The position numbers and the translations under genes were made by a program. This document shows positions 53,340 through 63,944 of a stretch of 64,000 bases of DNA, piece by piece (within the stretch, counting starts at the first letter, position 1; each line of letters begins with the position of its first letter). The notes below the pieces were generated by a model. It made no database searches, was not told the origin of the DNA, and was given only the letters and a program-made list of their open reading frames with translations. Source of the DNA: Lysobacter alkalisoli (GTDB lineage: Bacteria; Pseudomonadota; Gammaproteobacteria; Xanthomonadales; Xanthomonadaceae); contig NZ_CP041242.1 in the NCBI RefSeq assembly GCF_006547045.1, positions 1,188,001-1,252,000 on the forward strand, written 5' to 3'.

Positions 53340-53360
53340 AAGGCCGCTCCGGGCGGCCTT
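53340..53360. terminator. Intrinsic terminator, bidirectional
   Basis: AAGGCCGC-TCCGG-GCGGCCTT, an 8-bp perfect stem preceded by an A-run, between the convergent thioesterase and NlpC/P60 genes. The A-run makes it a better terminator for the minus-strand gene. Confidence 0.8.
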
Positions 53361-53367
53361 CACTGAT

Positions 53368-54087
53368 TCAGATGCCTTCGACTTCGACCCGTCGTGCCTG
53401 CATGAAGCGGTTGCTCCAGTAGCCGCTGTCGAGGCGGGACACGCTCACCGACTTGCCGCGACTGGGGGCATGCACGAAACGGCCTTCACCGAGGTAGATG
53501 CCGACATGGTCGACACGGCCCCGGCGGCCGAAGAACACCAGGTCGCCGGCGGCCATCTCTTTGCGATTCTTGACGGCCTGGCCGTTACGGGCCTGATCGC
53601 GGGAAACGCGTGGCAGCTCGATGCCAAGTGCATGGCTGAAAACGTACTTGACCAGACCGCTGCAATCGAAGCCGCGCTCGGGGCTGGTGCCTCCCCAGCG
53701 GTACGGCGTGCCGAGCAGGGCAAGGGCCTTCTGCAGCACGGTGCGGGTGGGGCTTTCGTTCTTTCCGTCCAGCGTCTGTTCGGGCTCATCGGCCTCTTCG
53801 TCGGCCATATCGGTGGCGAGCAGGCGGTTGAGATCGGTGGCCAGCAGCAGGGCCCGGTCGGACATGCCCATCGCCTCAGGCAGCATCGGGCGGGTGATCG
53901 CCGAAGGCAGGTCGGCCGAATCGGCCGCCAACGAGGACATGGGCAGCTGCTGCGCCAGCACCGGTGCCGCCAGCAGGGCCAGCAGGGCGGTCAGGAAGAG
54001 GCGGGTAAGGGGCCGCGTGAGGCGGTGGGCGAACTGGCCGGGGCGGGCGATGGGGCCGGGGCCATGTCGAGGTACGTCGGATTTCAC
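53368..54087 (-). CDS. C40/NlpC-P60 peptidoglycan endopeptidase (larger)
   Basis: A 239-residue exported protein with a signal segment (about residues 25-45, LFLTALLALLAAPVLAQQ) after an unusually long, basic N-terminus. Catalytic residues are in YRWGGTSPERGFDCSGLVKY (Cys) and DHVGIYLGEGRFVHAPS (His). It cuts peptide stems in the cell wall. A variable acidic linker (about 90-110) precedes the domain. It shares the domain and orientation with the next NlpC/P60 gene; the region upstream is AT-rich (54088-54215). Confidence 0.9.
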   Translation of the reverse strand: MKSDVPRHGPGPIARPGQFAHRLTRPLTRLFLTALLALLAAPVLAQQLPMSSLAADSADLPSAITRPMLPEAMGMSDRALLLATDLNRLLATDMADEEADEPEQTLDGKNESPTRTVLQKALALLGTPYRWGGTSPERGFDCSGLVKYVFSHALGIELPRVSRDQARNGQAVKNRKEMAAGDLVFFGRRGRVDHVGIYLGEGRFVHAPSRGKSVSVSRLDSGYWSNRFMQARRVEVEGI

Positions 54088-54215
54088 GCGGCGATCACTA
54101 AGTTGCGACCGCGCGATAATGCCTGTCCGTCACAACTTGAATGTTTACTATTCGTTAAATAATAGTTAATTTAATGGATGAGCGTCACGTTTCCTGCGGT
54201 CTGGCCTTTTTCCAG

Positions 54216-54788
54216 TCATTGCAGCACACGCCTGGCACCGGAGTAATGGCTGCGCCAGTAGTTGCCATCTAGATGGTCGAGCCGGACCGTGCCGCCGGTG
54301 CTCGGCGCATGCACGAAGCGACCTTCACCGACGTAAATGCCGACATGGGTGACTTTGCCGCGGCTGCCGAAAAACACCAGGTCGCCGGCCGTCAGCTTCG
54401 ACGGCGCGATCTTTGGCCCCTGGTAGCCGGCCAGCTGGCTGGCAGTACGCGGCAGGCGCAGGTCCAGCATGTCGCGGTAGACGTAGTTGACCAGCCCGCT
54501 GCAATCGAAGCCGCCTTCGGGCGTGTTGCCGCCATAGCGATACGGCGTGCCGACCAGGCTGATCGCCCGCATCAGCACGGCGTTGGCGGCGGCCGGGTCG
54601 GAAGGGGGCACCACGGCCCAGGTCCGGGTGGAGTCGGCGGGTACCGGCGCACGCGTGCGCTTGCTGCCACAGCCGGCGAGCAGGCCCATGCACAGCACGG
54701 AAGCCAGCAGCACGGCGACGGGGAAAGGGCGGCGCGTACTCGCTGGCGCCGGATCGATGTTGCCGGGATAATGCGCGGTCCTGTCCAC
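54216..54788 (-). CDS. C40/NlpC-P60 peptidoglycan endopeptidase (lipoprotein)
   Basis: A 190-residue lipoprotein: a hydrophobic signal VAVLLASVLCMGLLAGC (lipobox LLAGC) leads to a proline-rich linker and the NlpC/P60 domain, with Cys in YRYGGNTPEGGFDCSGLVNY and His in THVGIYVGEGRFVHAPS. The start is uncertain: GTG 54788 gives a sensible lipoprotein but lacks a clear ribosome site, and other candidates lie up to 43 codons upstream in the slyD promoter region. Its domain resembles the neighbour's, so the pair is probably an old tandem duplication. Confidence 0.82.
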   Translation of the reverse strand: MDRTAHYPGNIDPAPASTRRPFPVAVLLASVLCMGLLAGCGSKRTRAPVPADSTRTWAVVPPSDPAAANAVLMRAISLVGTPYRYGGNTPEGGFDCSGLVNYVYRDMLDLRLPRTASQLAGYQGPKIAPSKLTAGDLVFFGSRGKVTHVGIYVGEGRFVHAPSTGGTVRLDHLDGNYWRSHYSGARRVLQ

Positions 54789-54946
54789 GGGCCATAGCTT
54801 GGCTGCTGGACGGCGTGGCGACAAGTTTCGCTGCAACAATCCACCCACCCCGTGCTGCTGATGGCAACTGCTGCCGATGGCAAGCCGGGCATCCATTTCA
54901 TTCCGGTCCGCCGCCATGCGGTGGCCATGCCAGAGTCGCCATTGCC

Positions 54947-55426
54947 ATGAAGATCGAGAAAGACCGCGTCGTCCACTTCCACTACACCGTTTCCGAGCAG
55001 GGCCAGGAGCCGCTGGAAAGTTCGGAGGGGCGCGATCCGCTGGTGATCCTGATCGGCCACAACAACATCATCCCGGGCCTGGAGCAGGCGATGGACGGCC
55101 GTGAAGCCGGCGACAAGTTCGAGGTCGACGTGTCTGCCGCCGACGCCTACGGCGAGATCAAGGAAGGCCTGACCCAGCGGGTGCCGAAGAAATACTTCAA
55201 GGGCCAGAAGATCGCCCCGGGCATGCAGGCGATCCTGCAGACCAACTTCGGCCCGCGTGCGGTAACCGTTTCCAAGGTCGGCATGAGCGTGGTCGACGTC
55301 GACCTCAACCACCCGATGGCGGGCAAGGACCTGCACTTCGCGGTCGAAATCGTCGACGTGCGTGAGGCGAGCGCCGAGGAGATCGAGCACGGCCACGTGC
55401 ACGGCGAGGGCGGCGTGGAGCACTGA
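54947..55426 (+). CDS. slyD: SlyD-type FKBP peptidyl-prolyl isomerase
   Basis: A 159-residue cytosolic FKBP: VVHFHYTVSEQGQEPLESSE, LIGHNNIIPGLEQAMDGREA, the inserted-in-flap chaperone domain with AYGEIKEGLTQRVPKKYF, and a short His-rich tail (EHGHVHGEGGVEH) instead of the long metal-binding tail of E. coli SlyD. It helps proline-limited folding and may bind nickel weakly. The start ATG 54947 gives the family N-terminus; upstream open frame is the divergent lipoprotein's region. A terminator follows at 55453. Confidence 0.92.
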   Translation: MKIEKDRVVHFHYTVSEQGQEPLESSEGRDPLVILIGHNNIIPGLEQAMDGREAGDKFEVDVSAADAYGEIKEGLTQRVPKKYFKGQKIAPGMQAILQTNFGPRAVTVSKVGMSVVDVDLNHPMAGKDLHFAVEIVDVREASAEEIEHGHVHGEGGVEH

Positions 55427-55452
55427 CCGGCACTCGAACTGATGATCGGAAA

Positions 55453-55481
55453 CGGCCCGCTTCGAGCGGGCCGCTTCTTTT
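55453..55481 (+). terminator. Intrinsic terminator of slyD
   Basis: CGGCCCGC-TTCGA-GCGGGCCG followed by CTTCTTTT. An 8-bp perfect stem and a near-T tract, 26 bp after the stop codon. Confidence 0.9.
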
Positions 55482-55526
55482 GGTTCTTCTCTTGATGGTT
55501 CTGTTGCCAGGAGCGGGGCGTCCAGT

Positions 55527-55556
55527 GGAAGCCTGTGGCCGCGGCGATGCGGGATC
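55527..55556. repeat. Solo left arm of a family-1 palindrome
   Basis: GGAAGCCTGTGGCCGCGGCG and the next ten bases match the left arm of copy A (32928-32955) at about 23 of 28 positions, but no core or right arm follows. Confidence 0.45.
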
Positions 55557-55662
55557 CCATGCCGGACGCTGCCTGTGCCCGAAGCTGCCTCCCCGGCAGG
55601 CCGGATAACCGCCTCTCCCGCATACACTTCCCGCTCATTCGATAATTTACGGGCAGGGGGAA

Positions 55663-56928
55663 ATGGAAGCAGGACTGAAAATGGGGGCGCCGCCACAACA
55701 AAGAATGCTGCAACCCACCGGCGCAAACGAACGTCTGGGGTCGCTGGACGTCCTGCGTGGCTTTGCCCTGTTCGGCATTGCGTTGATGAACGTCGAGTTC
55801 TTCACCTCGCCGCTGGTCGCGCGGGGCGACGGCATCGATCCGGCGGCCAGCGGCCTCGACTGGCTGGCCGACGCCTTCGTCTACGTGTTCGTCACCGGCA
55901 AGTTCTGGGCGCTGTTCGCGCTGCTGTTCGGGATGGGGTTCGCGGTAATGCAGCAGCGGGCGGAAGCGGCCGGGCGGCCATTCGCGCCGGTCTACCTGCG
56001 CCGCAGCCTGGGCCTGCTGGCGATCGGGTTCGGCCATGCCTGGCTGCTCTGGGCCGGCGACATCCTGCTCGCCTATTCGTTGGCAGCGCTGTTGTTGCTG
56101 GCCTGCTTCGCCCGCGCGCCGACGCGTGGTCTGTGGGCCTGGGGAGGCGGCCTGTACTACGGCATCGTCGGGATGGTGGCGGCTTCGGCATTGCTGCTGG
56201 GTGCGATGGAGGCACTGGGGGTGGCGATGGACGAGCAGGTCGTGGACGCCGGCAGGTTGGCGTTCCGTGAGGAAGAAATCGCCACCTACAGCGCTGGCAG
56301 TTATGCGGCTGCGACAGCGTTCCGCTTGCGTTTCCTGCTGGATGTGTTTGGCGAAATGCTGTTTTTCCTGCCGATGGCGCTGGGGGTGTTCGCATTCGGC
56401 GCCTGGCTGGTGCGCTGCGGGGTGATGGCCGATCCGGAGGCGCACCGGCGGTTGTTTCGCGGGTTTGCTTTCATCGCCTGGCCGACGGGGTTGATGCTGA
56501 CGCTGATTTCGGTGGCGATCGATCCTGCGCCCGACCTGTTGTCCGAAGCGCTGGCCCGGCCGATGTGGGCATCGACGTTGCAGATGGCGGGGGCGCCGCT
56601 GATGATGCTCGGCTACTTCGGGGCGTTCATGTTGTTCCTGCAGCGCGGGGCACGCTGGCCCGGCGTGCTGGCGCCGGCAGGGCGCATGGCGCTGACCCTG
56701 TACCTGATGCAGTCGGTCATCGGGACACTGGTGTTCTACGGCTACGGTCTGGGCCTGTGGGGACAGGTCGGCCGCACAACGCAGATACTTGGCGTGGTCG
56801 TGGTCTTCGCCGTGCAGGTAGCGTTGGCCCATGCATGGATGGCACGCTTCCGCTTCGGGCCGGTCGAGTGGCTGTGGCGTGGCCTGACCTACCTGCGACT
56901 GCCGCCGATGTGGCGACAGCCCAACTGA
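55663..56928 (+). CDS. DUF418 family membrane protein
   Basis: A 421-residue inner-membrane protein with about nine hydrophobic helices. The opening ERLGSLDVLRGFALFGIALM is the DUF418/acyltransferase-3-like start, and the DUF418 block is at the C-terminus (LAPAGRMALTLYLMQSVIGT, FRFGPVEWLWRGLTY). The function of DUF418 proteins is unknown; some are linked to acyl modification of surface molecules because of the shared N-terminal helices. Good GGGGGA ribosome site before ATG 55663. Confidence 0.88.
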   Translation: MEAGLKMGAPPQQRMLQPTGANERLGSLDVLRGFALFGIALMNVEFFTSPLVARGDGIDPAASGLDWLADAFVYVFVTGKFWALFALLFGMGFAVMQQRAEAAGRPFAPVYLRRSLGLLAIGFGHAWLLWAGDILLAYSLAALLLLACFARAPTRGLWAWGGGLYYGIVGMVAASALLLGAMEALGVAMDEQVVDAGRLAFREEEIATYSAGSYAAATAFRLRFLLDVFGEMLFFLPMALGVFAFGAWLVRCGVMADPEAHRRLFRGFAFIAWPTGLMLTLISVAIDPAPDLLSEALARPMWASTLQMAGAPLMMLGYFGAFMLFLQRGARWPGVLAPAGRMALTLYLMQSVIGTLVFYGYGLGLWGQVGRTTQILGVVVVFAVQVALAHAWMARFRFGPVEWLWRGLTYLRLPPMWRQPN

Positions 56929-56940
56929 GTTCTCCTCTGC

Positions 56941-58200
56941 ATGGCACAACACGAAGACGTGGTGATCGTGGGCGCGGGCGTGATCGGCCTGGCCTCGGCG
57001 TTGGCGTTGCTCGAATCCGGGCGCGGAGTGAAGGTGATCGACGCCGGACGCATCGGTGGCGGCACCTCGCATGGCAACTGCGGCACCATCACCCCCAGCC
57101 ATGCGCCCCCGCTGGCCGCACCCGGCATGGTGGCCACCGCGATCAGGTGGATGTTCACCCCGGATGCACCGTTGTACGTCAAGCCCCGCTTCGACCCCAC
57201 CCTGTGGCGTTGGATGCTGCATTTCGCCGCGCGCTGCAACGAGCGCGACTGGCGTGCCAGCGCGATCGCCAAGGGGGCGCTGCTGAACGATTCGAGGACC
57301 CGCCTGGAAGAATGGACGGACCGTTTCGGGTTGCAGTGCGAGTTCCGGGCCTCGGGCGAGGACTACGTGTTCCGCGACCCGCGCGAGCTGGAACATGGCC
57401 TTAAGGAAGTCGCGCTGTTGCGCGAGCTCGGGGTGCCGGTCGAGGTCGTCGACGGTGCCGCCTACGAGGCAATGGAGCCGGCGCTCAAGCCCGGCGTGGC
57501 CGGCGCGATCCGCTTCGACGGCGATGCCTCGTTGCGCCCGGATCGCTATGTCGCCGAGCTGGCCCGGGCGGTGCGTGAGCGCGGCGGAGTGATCGTCGAG
57601 CATTGTGACGTGACGGCGGTCGATGCCGCCGCGTCCGGCTTGCGCGTCGATACCGTGCAGGGGCGGCTGCAGGCGCGTGATGTGGTGCTCGCGATCGGCG
57701 CCTGGTCGCCGCAGCGTGCCGATGCATTCGGCGTGCCGGTGCTGAAGCGGGTGCTGCAGCCGGGCAAGGGGTATTCGATCACCTACAGCCGGCCTGCACT
57801 CGTACCAAGGCGCCCGCTGGTGCTTCACGAGCGCTCGGTCTGCGTGACGGTATGGGAGCAGGGTTTCCGTCTCGGCAGCACCATGGAGTTTTCCGGCCAC
57901 GACACCACCCTCAACCCGCGCCGGCTGGCCGCGCTGGAAAAAGGCGCGGCGGAGTACCTGCACGAACCGGTTGGCCCGGAAGTCGTCGAGCGCTGGTACG
58001 GCTGGCGTCCGATGAGTCGCGATGATGTGCCGGTGATCGGTGCGGTGCCCGGCCGCGCCGGCCTGTGGGTCGCTACCGGCCACGGCATGATGGGGGTGAG
58101 CATGAGTGCCGGTACCGGCCAGCTGCTGGCCGATCTGATGATGCAGCGGACACCGGCGGTCGACCCGGTGCCGTTCCGGATGGAACGCTTCGTCCGCTGA
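56941..58200 (+). CDS. DadA-like D-amino acid dehydrogenase/FAD-dependent oxidoreductase
   Basis: A 419-residue DAO-family flavoenzyme: VVIVGAGVIGLASALALLES (FAD-binding), ISTAGTCSHGNC-type loop seen here as RIGGGTSHGNCGTITPSHAP, and the end RPMSRDDVPVIGAV then GHGMMGVSMSAGTGQLLADL. It resembles DadA, which oxidises D-amino acids at the inner membrane, but DadA-like proteins also include hydroxyproline dehydrogenases, so the substrate is open. It starts 12 bp after DUF418 and is on the same strand as gor. Confidence 0.88.
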   Translation: MAQHEDVVIVGAGVIGLASALALLESGRGVKVIDAGRIGGGTSHGNCGTITPSHAPPLAAPGMVATAIRWMFTPDAPLYVKPRFDPTLWRWMLHFAARCNERDWRASAIAKGALLNDSRTRLEEWTDRFGLQCEFRASGEDYVFRDPRELEHGLKEVALLRELGVPVEVVDGAAYEAMEPALKPGVAGAIRFDGDASLRPDRYVAELARAVRERGGVIVEHCDVTAVDAAASGLRVDTVQGRLQARDVVLAIGAWSPQRADAFGVPVLKRVLQPGKGYSITYSRPALVPRRPLVLHERSVCVTVWEQGFRLGSTMEFSGHDTTLNPRRLAALEKGAAEYLHEPVGPEVVERWYGWRPMSRDDVPVIGAVPGRAGLWVATGHGMMGVSMSAGTGQLLADLMMQRTPAVDPVPFRMERFVR

Positions 58201-58265
58201 TGCGGGTACACGAGGCAATCCCGGGCTGGTAGAAAGTAGGTCGACCCCATGCCCGCGAGGCCGCC

Positions 58266-59660
58266 GTGTCCCAGCCCTCTGCCGCCACCTCCTGTGCCAT
58301 TGGTGACTTCGACCTGATCGTGATCGGTGGAGGCTCAGGTGGCCTGGCCGGCGCCTTCCGTGCCGCCGAACATGGTGCTCGTGTCGCCCTGCTGGAACCG
58401 TCTGCACTGGGGGGCACCTGCGTCAACGCGGGATGCGTGCCGAAGAAGGCGATGTGGCTGGCGGCCGAGGCCGGTCGCCGGCTGGGCATGGCGGAGGCGT
58501 TGGGTTTCCCGATGCCGGCCCGCCCGCTCGACTGGCCGGCCTTCATTACCCACCGCGAGCGCTACATCCACAACATCCACCAGAGCTACCGGCGACGCCT
58601 GGACGCGGCCGGTATCGTGCATGTCGTCAGTCGCGGACGTCTGGTCGCACGCGATGCATCCGGCAGGAGCGTGGTCGAATGCGACGACGGCCTGCGCATG
58701 CAGGCGCCGCGGCTCCTGATCGCGACCGGTGGGCATGCGCTGCGTCCCGACATCCCGGGAAGCGGACTGGGGAGCGTGTCGGACGACTTCTTCCAATGGC
58801 GTGCAGCGCCGGAGCGGGTGGCGATCGTCGGAGGTGGCTACATAGGAGTGGAGCTGGCCGGTGTGCTGCAGCAGCTCGGCAGCCATGTCGACATGCTGGT
58901 GCGTGGGGAACGGTTGCTGCGCGGCTTCGACGGGGTGGTTACCGACCAGCTGGCCGACGACTACCGCCTGTCCGGCGTGCGGCTGCACTTCGGCCGCGAG
59001 GCTGTGGAGGTGGCAAAGGCCGAAGGCGGCCTGCGCGTGCGGGATGGCAACGGCGACTGGCATGGGCCGTATGACAAGGTGCTGTTTGCCACGGGGCGCG
59101 CCCCGAACACGGCCGGACTTGGACTGGAGACGGCGGGCTTGGCCACCGATGCAGGCGGTCACATCAAGGTCGATGCAGGCCATGCAACGAATGTCCCGGG
59201 CATCTACGCGGTCGGCGACGTGACGTCCGGCCTTGCGTTGACCCCGGTCGCGATCGCCGCCGCACGCCGTCTGATGTCCCACCTGTTTGGCGGCGCCCCC
59301 GATCCCACGCTCGACCAGACCGATGTGCCGACCGTGGTGTTCTCGCATCCGCCACTTGCCACCGTCGGCCTGACCGAGGCGCAGGCCCGAGAACGCCACG
59401 GCGACGACGTGCACGTGTACACAGCCGCTTTCCGGCCGATGCTGGAAGCGCTGGTCGACGGTTCGCAACGCAGCCTGTTCAAGCTGGTCTGCGTCGGCGA
59501 CGAACGCCGCGTGATCGGCCTGCATCTGCTCGGCGACTCCGCCGACGAGATCCTGCAGGGCTTCGCGGTCGCGCTGAAAAAGGGTGTCACCCTGCAGGAC
59601 CTGCAGGACACCGTCGCGATCCACCCGACCAGTGCGGAAGAGGTCGTCTTGATGCGGTAA
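58266..59660 (+). CDS. gor: Glutathione-disulfide reductase
   Basis: A 464-residue homodimeric FAD/NADPH enzyme that reduces glutathione disulphide. It has the FAD motif LIVIGGGSGGLAGAFRAA, the redox-active disulphide GGTCVNAGCVPKK, the NADPH-binding GGGYIGVELAGVLQQLG, and the C-terminal catalytic HPTSAEE. These favour glutathione reductase over dihydrolipoyl dehydrogenase. The start is GTG 58266. No transcription factor gene is beside it. Confidence 0.9.
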   Translation: MSQPSAATSCAIGDFDLIVIGGGSGGLAGAFRAAEHGARVALLEPSALGGTCVNAGCVPKKAMWLAAEAGRRLGMAEALGFPMPARPLDWPAFITHRERYIHNIHQSYRRRLDAAGIVHVVSRGRLVARDASGRSVVECDDGLRMQAPRLLIATGGHALRPDIPGSGLGSVSDDFFQWRAAPERVAIVGGGYIGVELAGVLQQLGSHVDMLVRGERLLRGFDGVVTDQLADDYRLSGVRLHFGREAVEVAKAEGGLRVRDGNGDWHGPYDKVLFATGRAPNTAGLGLETAGLATDAGGHIKVDAGHATNVPGIYAVGDVTSGLALTPVAIAAARRLMSHLFGGAPDPTLDQTDVPTVVFSHPPLATVGLTEAQARERHGDDVHVYTAAFRPMLEALVDGSQRSLFKLVCVGDERRVIGLHLLGDSADEILQGFAVALKKGVTLQDLQDTVAIHPTSAEEVVLMR

Positions 59661-59693
59661 GCCAGCTTCTTCCCGTGTCCCAGCAGACTTTCC

Positions 59694-59803
59694 GGAAGCC
59701 GGTGGCCGTGGGTTTGCGTGACCTTCCGCAACATGGATGTTGCGGAAGAGCCCCCATGGACGGGTTCACGGCGTGTCACGCAAACCCATGGCCATCGGCT
59801 TCC
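59694..59803. repeat. Family-1 palindromic element, copy C
   Basis: The 29-bp arms 59694-59722 and 59775-59803 pair with two mismatches, both G-T type on the plus strand. The 52-bp core has the hairpin CCGCAACAT/ATGTTGCGG and then GAAGAGCCCCCATGGACGGG. Located between gor and hutG. Confidence 0.8.
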
Positions 59804-59847
59804 ATGCAGACCATCCTGGTTTCGGGTGAAGAAACTAGAATGTCCGC

Positions 59848-60630
59848 ATGAAAGCCGAAACCTACACCCTCCACTGCGGCACCGCGCCGCTGCTGATCAG
59901 TCTTCCGCATGACGGCAGCCTGATCCCGGATGACATCGCCGTGCGCATGGTTCCACCGGCCCGTCGCGCACCGGATACGGACTGGCACGTCGCGAAACTC
60001 TACGATTTCGCCCGCGAACTCGGCGCCTCCATCCTCGTCCCGCGCTACTCGCGCTACGTCGTCGACCTCAACCGCCCGCAGGATGACGTCTCCCTGTACC
60101 CCGGCCAGAACACCACCGGCCTGTGTCCCACCGTGCAGTTCAGCGGCGAACCGGTCTACCTCGACGGCCAGGCCCCGGACGAGGTCGAGGTTGTCGCCCG
60201 TGTCGAGACGTATTGGCGTCCGTACCACGACGCCCTGCGAACCGAACTCGACCGCCTGCGCGCCGAGCACGGCCGCGCGGTGCTGTGGGAAGGCCACTCG
60301 ATCCGCAGTGTCGTCCCGTTCCTGTTCGAGGGCCGATTGCCCGATCTCAACCTGGGTACCGCCGCCGGCACCAGCTGCTCGCCCGCGCTGCAGGCGAAAC
60401 TGGAGGCGGTGATGGCAGCGCAGCCCGACTACACCCACGTCAGCAACGGCCGCTTCAAGGGCGGCCACATCACCCGCCACTACGGCGACCCGGCCCACGG
60501 CATCGATGCGGTGCAGCTGGAACTGGCCCAGCTCAACTACATGGACGAGGACAGTTTCGAGTACCTCCCCGAACGCGCCATGCGTCTGCAATCCCTGTTG
60601 CGCCGGCTGCTGGAAAGCACGCTCCCGTAG
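59848..60630 (+). CDS. hutG: N-formylglutamate deformylase
   Basis: A 260-residue metal hydrolase that completes the HutF/HutG branch by turning N-formylglutamate into glutamate and formate. The family motif LLISLPHDGSLIPDDIA opens the protein, followed by DTDWHVAKLYDFA, YSRYVVDLNRPQDDVSLYPG and VLWEGHSIRSVVPFLFEGRL, and the end HITRHYGDP and VQLELAQLNYMDE. It lies 57 kb from hutF and stands alone, next to a palindrome, suggesting the hut genes are dispersed. Full length. Confidence 0.94.
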   Translation: MKAETYTLHCGTAPLLISLPHDGSLIPDDIAVRMVPPARRAPDTDWHVAKLYDFARELGASILVPRYSRYVVDLNRPQDDVSLYPGQNTTGLCPTVQFSGEPVYLDGQAPDEVEVVARVETYWRPYHDALRTELDRLRAEHGRAVLWEGHSIRSVVPFLFEGRLPDLNLGTAAGTSCSPALQAKLEAVMAAQPDYTHVSNGRFKGGHITRHYGDPAHGIDAVQLELAQLNYMDEDSFEYLPERAMRLQSLLRRLLESTLP

Positions 60631-60774
60631 GGCATGGTTTGAGCCGGACGATCCCGGCATGGAGGCCGACGCCGATGGGTGTGCTCCTGGTCGGTCGGTG
60701 CTGAGACCGCGACCGGTTCTCGCATCTGTCATGGCATGCTTACGCAGTCAGTGGAGAAGCGCTCGGGAGGGGGT

Positions 60775-61806
60775 ATGCAGTTGTTCCTGCAGGTCGTGGG
60801 TGCGGTGGTGGTGTTCGTGGTGCTCCTGTTGGTGCTGGGGTACTTCGCGTTCCGATTCTGGATCCGCTGGAAGCTCGGTCCCCAGGCCGCTGCGCTGATG
60901 AAACTTGGGGTGCAACCGATAGCCGCACGGGTCAGTCTGGTCCGGAGCGAAGATGAGCATCAGCAGGATGGAACGGCGTCGCTGATCGCCGATTTCAAGG
61001 CGGCAGGATATGTCGCGGTGGACACGTTCGACGTTCCTGAAATGGAAGGCATGCGGCTCTGGGCCGGCTTCCATCCGGCAGAAGGTTTTGCCGTGGCGGT
61101 GTATGACCATGCCGTGCTTCCGCCATGGTTCGACTTGGTCCGCGTCTACGAAAGCCTAGACACCGACACGGTGACATCGACCGACAAACACGACCCCCGG
61201 CATACGCCGCCGGCATGCACCACGACGGCCGATCCGGAACTGGAGCCCGCGCAGGCGCATGCGTTGCTGAATTCCATGCCAGTGCGCGCGCCGGTGGTGC
61301 GGGTCGACCACCGCAATTGGGTCAAATGTTTCACCGATGCCTATGCGCGCGTCATGGACCATATCCTGGCATCGGGCGGGCCAGACATGGAGGCACTGGA
61401 TCGCAACGTCGAGATGTTCGGCGGCCCGCGCGACCTGGATGAGGAGCAGAAACAGCAGGCACTGGAAATGAGCCGGGCCAGCCATATCGCTGCACTCGAA
61501 TCGGCGCTGATCGACCGCTTCCTGGAAACCGGTACGGTTACCGCCCACGAATGGCGGAATCTGGAACCGCGAGTCGTCGTCGTGCACGAGCGGATGGATG
61601 CGGAGGGCGCGGTCGAACTGGCGCTGGACTTCAGCAACTGGCCGGATGCACATCCGCCGGTTGCGGACCTTGTTTCCCGCCTGGCCGATACACCAATCGA
61701 GCTGTTCGAGGCCATCGGCGAGATATTGCCGATGGCGGCACGCTATCGGCTGCTTGGCGAGGTGGATAGACCGGTCCGCGGACGGGTCTACCTGGCGCCG
61801 GGCTGA
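60775..61806 (+). CDS. Membrane-anchored protein of unknown function
   Basis: A 343-residue protein. One hydrophobic segment (residues about 3-30, LFLQVVGAVVVFVVLLLVLG) is followed by a soluble domain without recognised motifs, so it is probably an inner-membrane protein with a large cytosolic part. The C-terminal third has an acidic helical stretch (DLDEEQKQQALEMSRASH). The ATG 60775 follows GGGAGGGGGT. It is not part of an obvious operon, lying between hutG and the convergent parE. I cannot assign a family. Confidence 0.7.
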   Translation: MQLFLQVVGAVVVFVVLLLVLGYFAFRFWIRWKLGPQAAALMKLGVQPIAARVSLVRSEDEHQQDGTASLIADFKAAGYVAVDTFDVPEMEGMRLWAGFHPAEGFAVAVYDHAVLPPWFDLVRVYESLDTDTVTSTDKHDPRHTPPACTTTADPELEPAQAHALLNSMPVRAPVVRVDHRNWVKCFTDAYARVMDHILASGGPDMEALDRNVEMFGGPRDLDEEQKQQALEMSRASHIAALESALIDRFLETGTVTAHEWRNLEPRVVVVHERMDAEGAVELALDFSNWPDAHPPVADLVSRLADTPIELFEAIGEILPMAARYRLLGEVDRPVRGRVYLAPG

Positions 61807-61836
61807 GCCGAGTGCTGCTGCCGGAGCGCTGAGGCT

Positions 61837-63744
<1,908 letters not shown>

Positions 63745-63875
63745 CAAGGTGAACTCATCGGGATGGGCGATCTCGGGATGCGGCGAGGCGTGGGTGGATG
63801 GTCGGGGGGGCGGGCCGGAAATTCAACCGCGCCAAACCGGCTGCCCTGTGCTAGGCGCGAAGGCGGGGTATCCGC

Positions 63876-63889
63876 TTGATCGCGGTCAA
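63876..63889 (+). promoter_or_regulatory. FNR/Anr-type binding site
   Basis: TTGAT-CGCG-GTCAA, one mismatch from the consensus TTGAT-N4-ATCAA, 55 bp before the start codon of the partial plus-strand gene at the right edge. It fits activation by an FNR-family oxygen or NO sensor. Confidence 0.5.
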
Positions 63890-63944
63890 GCGCCGGCTGC
63901 CCCGCTTCCGGCACTCTGCCGGCGTTTTCCACAGGGGGACGCCC

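Noticed and set aside
55147-58407. A minus-strand open frame of about 1086 codons
   Set aside because: It is antisense to slyD, DUF418 and the DadA-like gene, all with clear motifs. Its translation is His/Arg/Gln-rich without domains.
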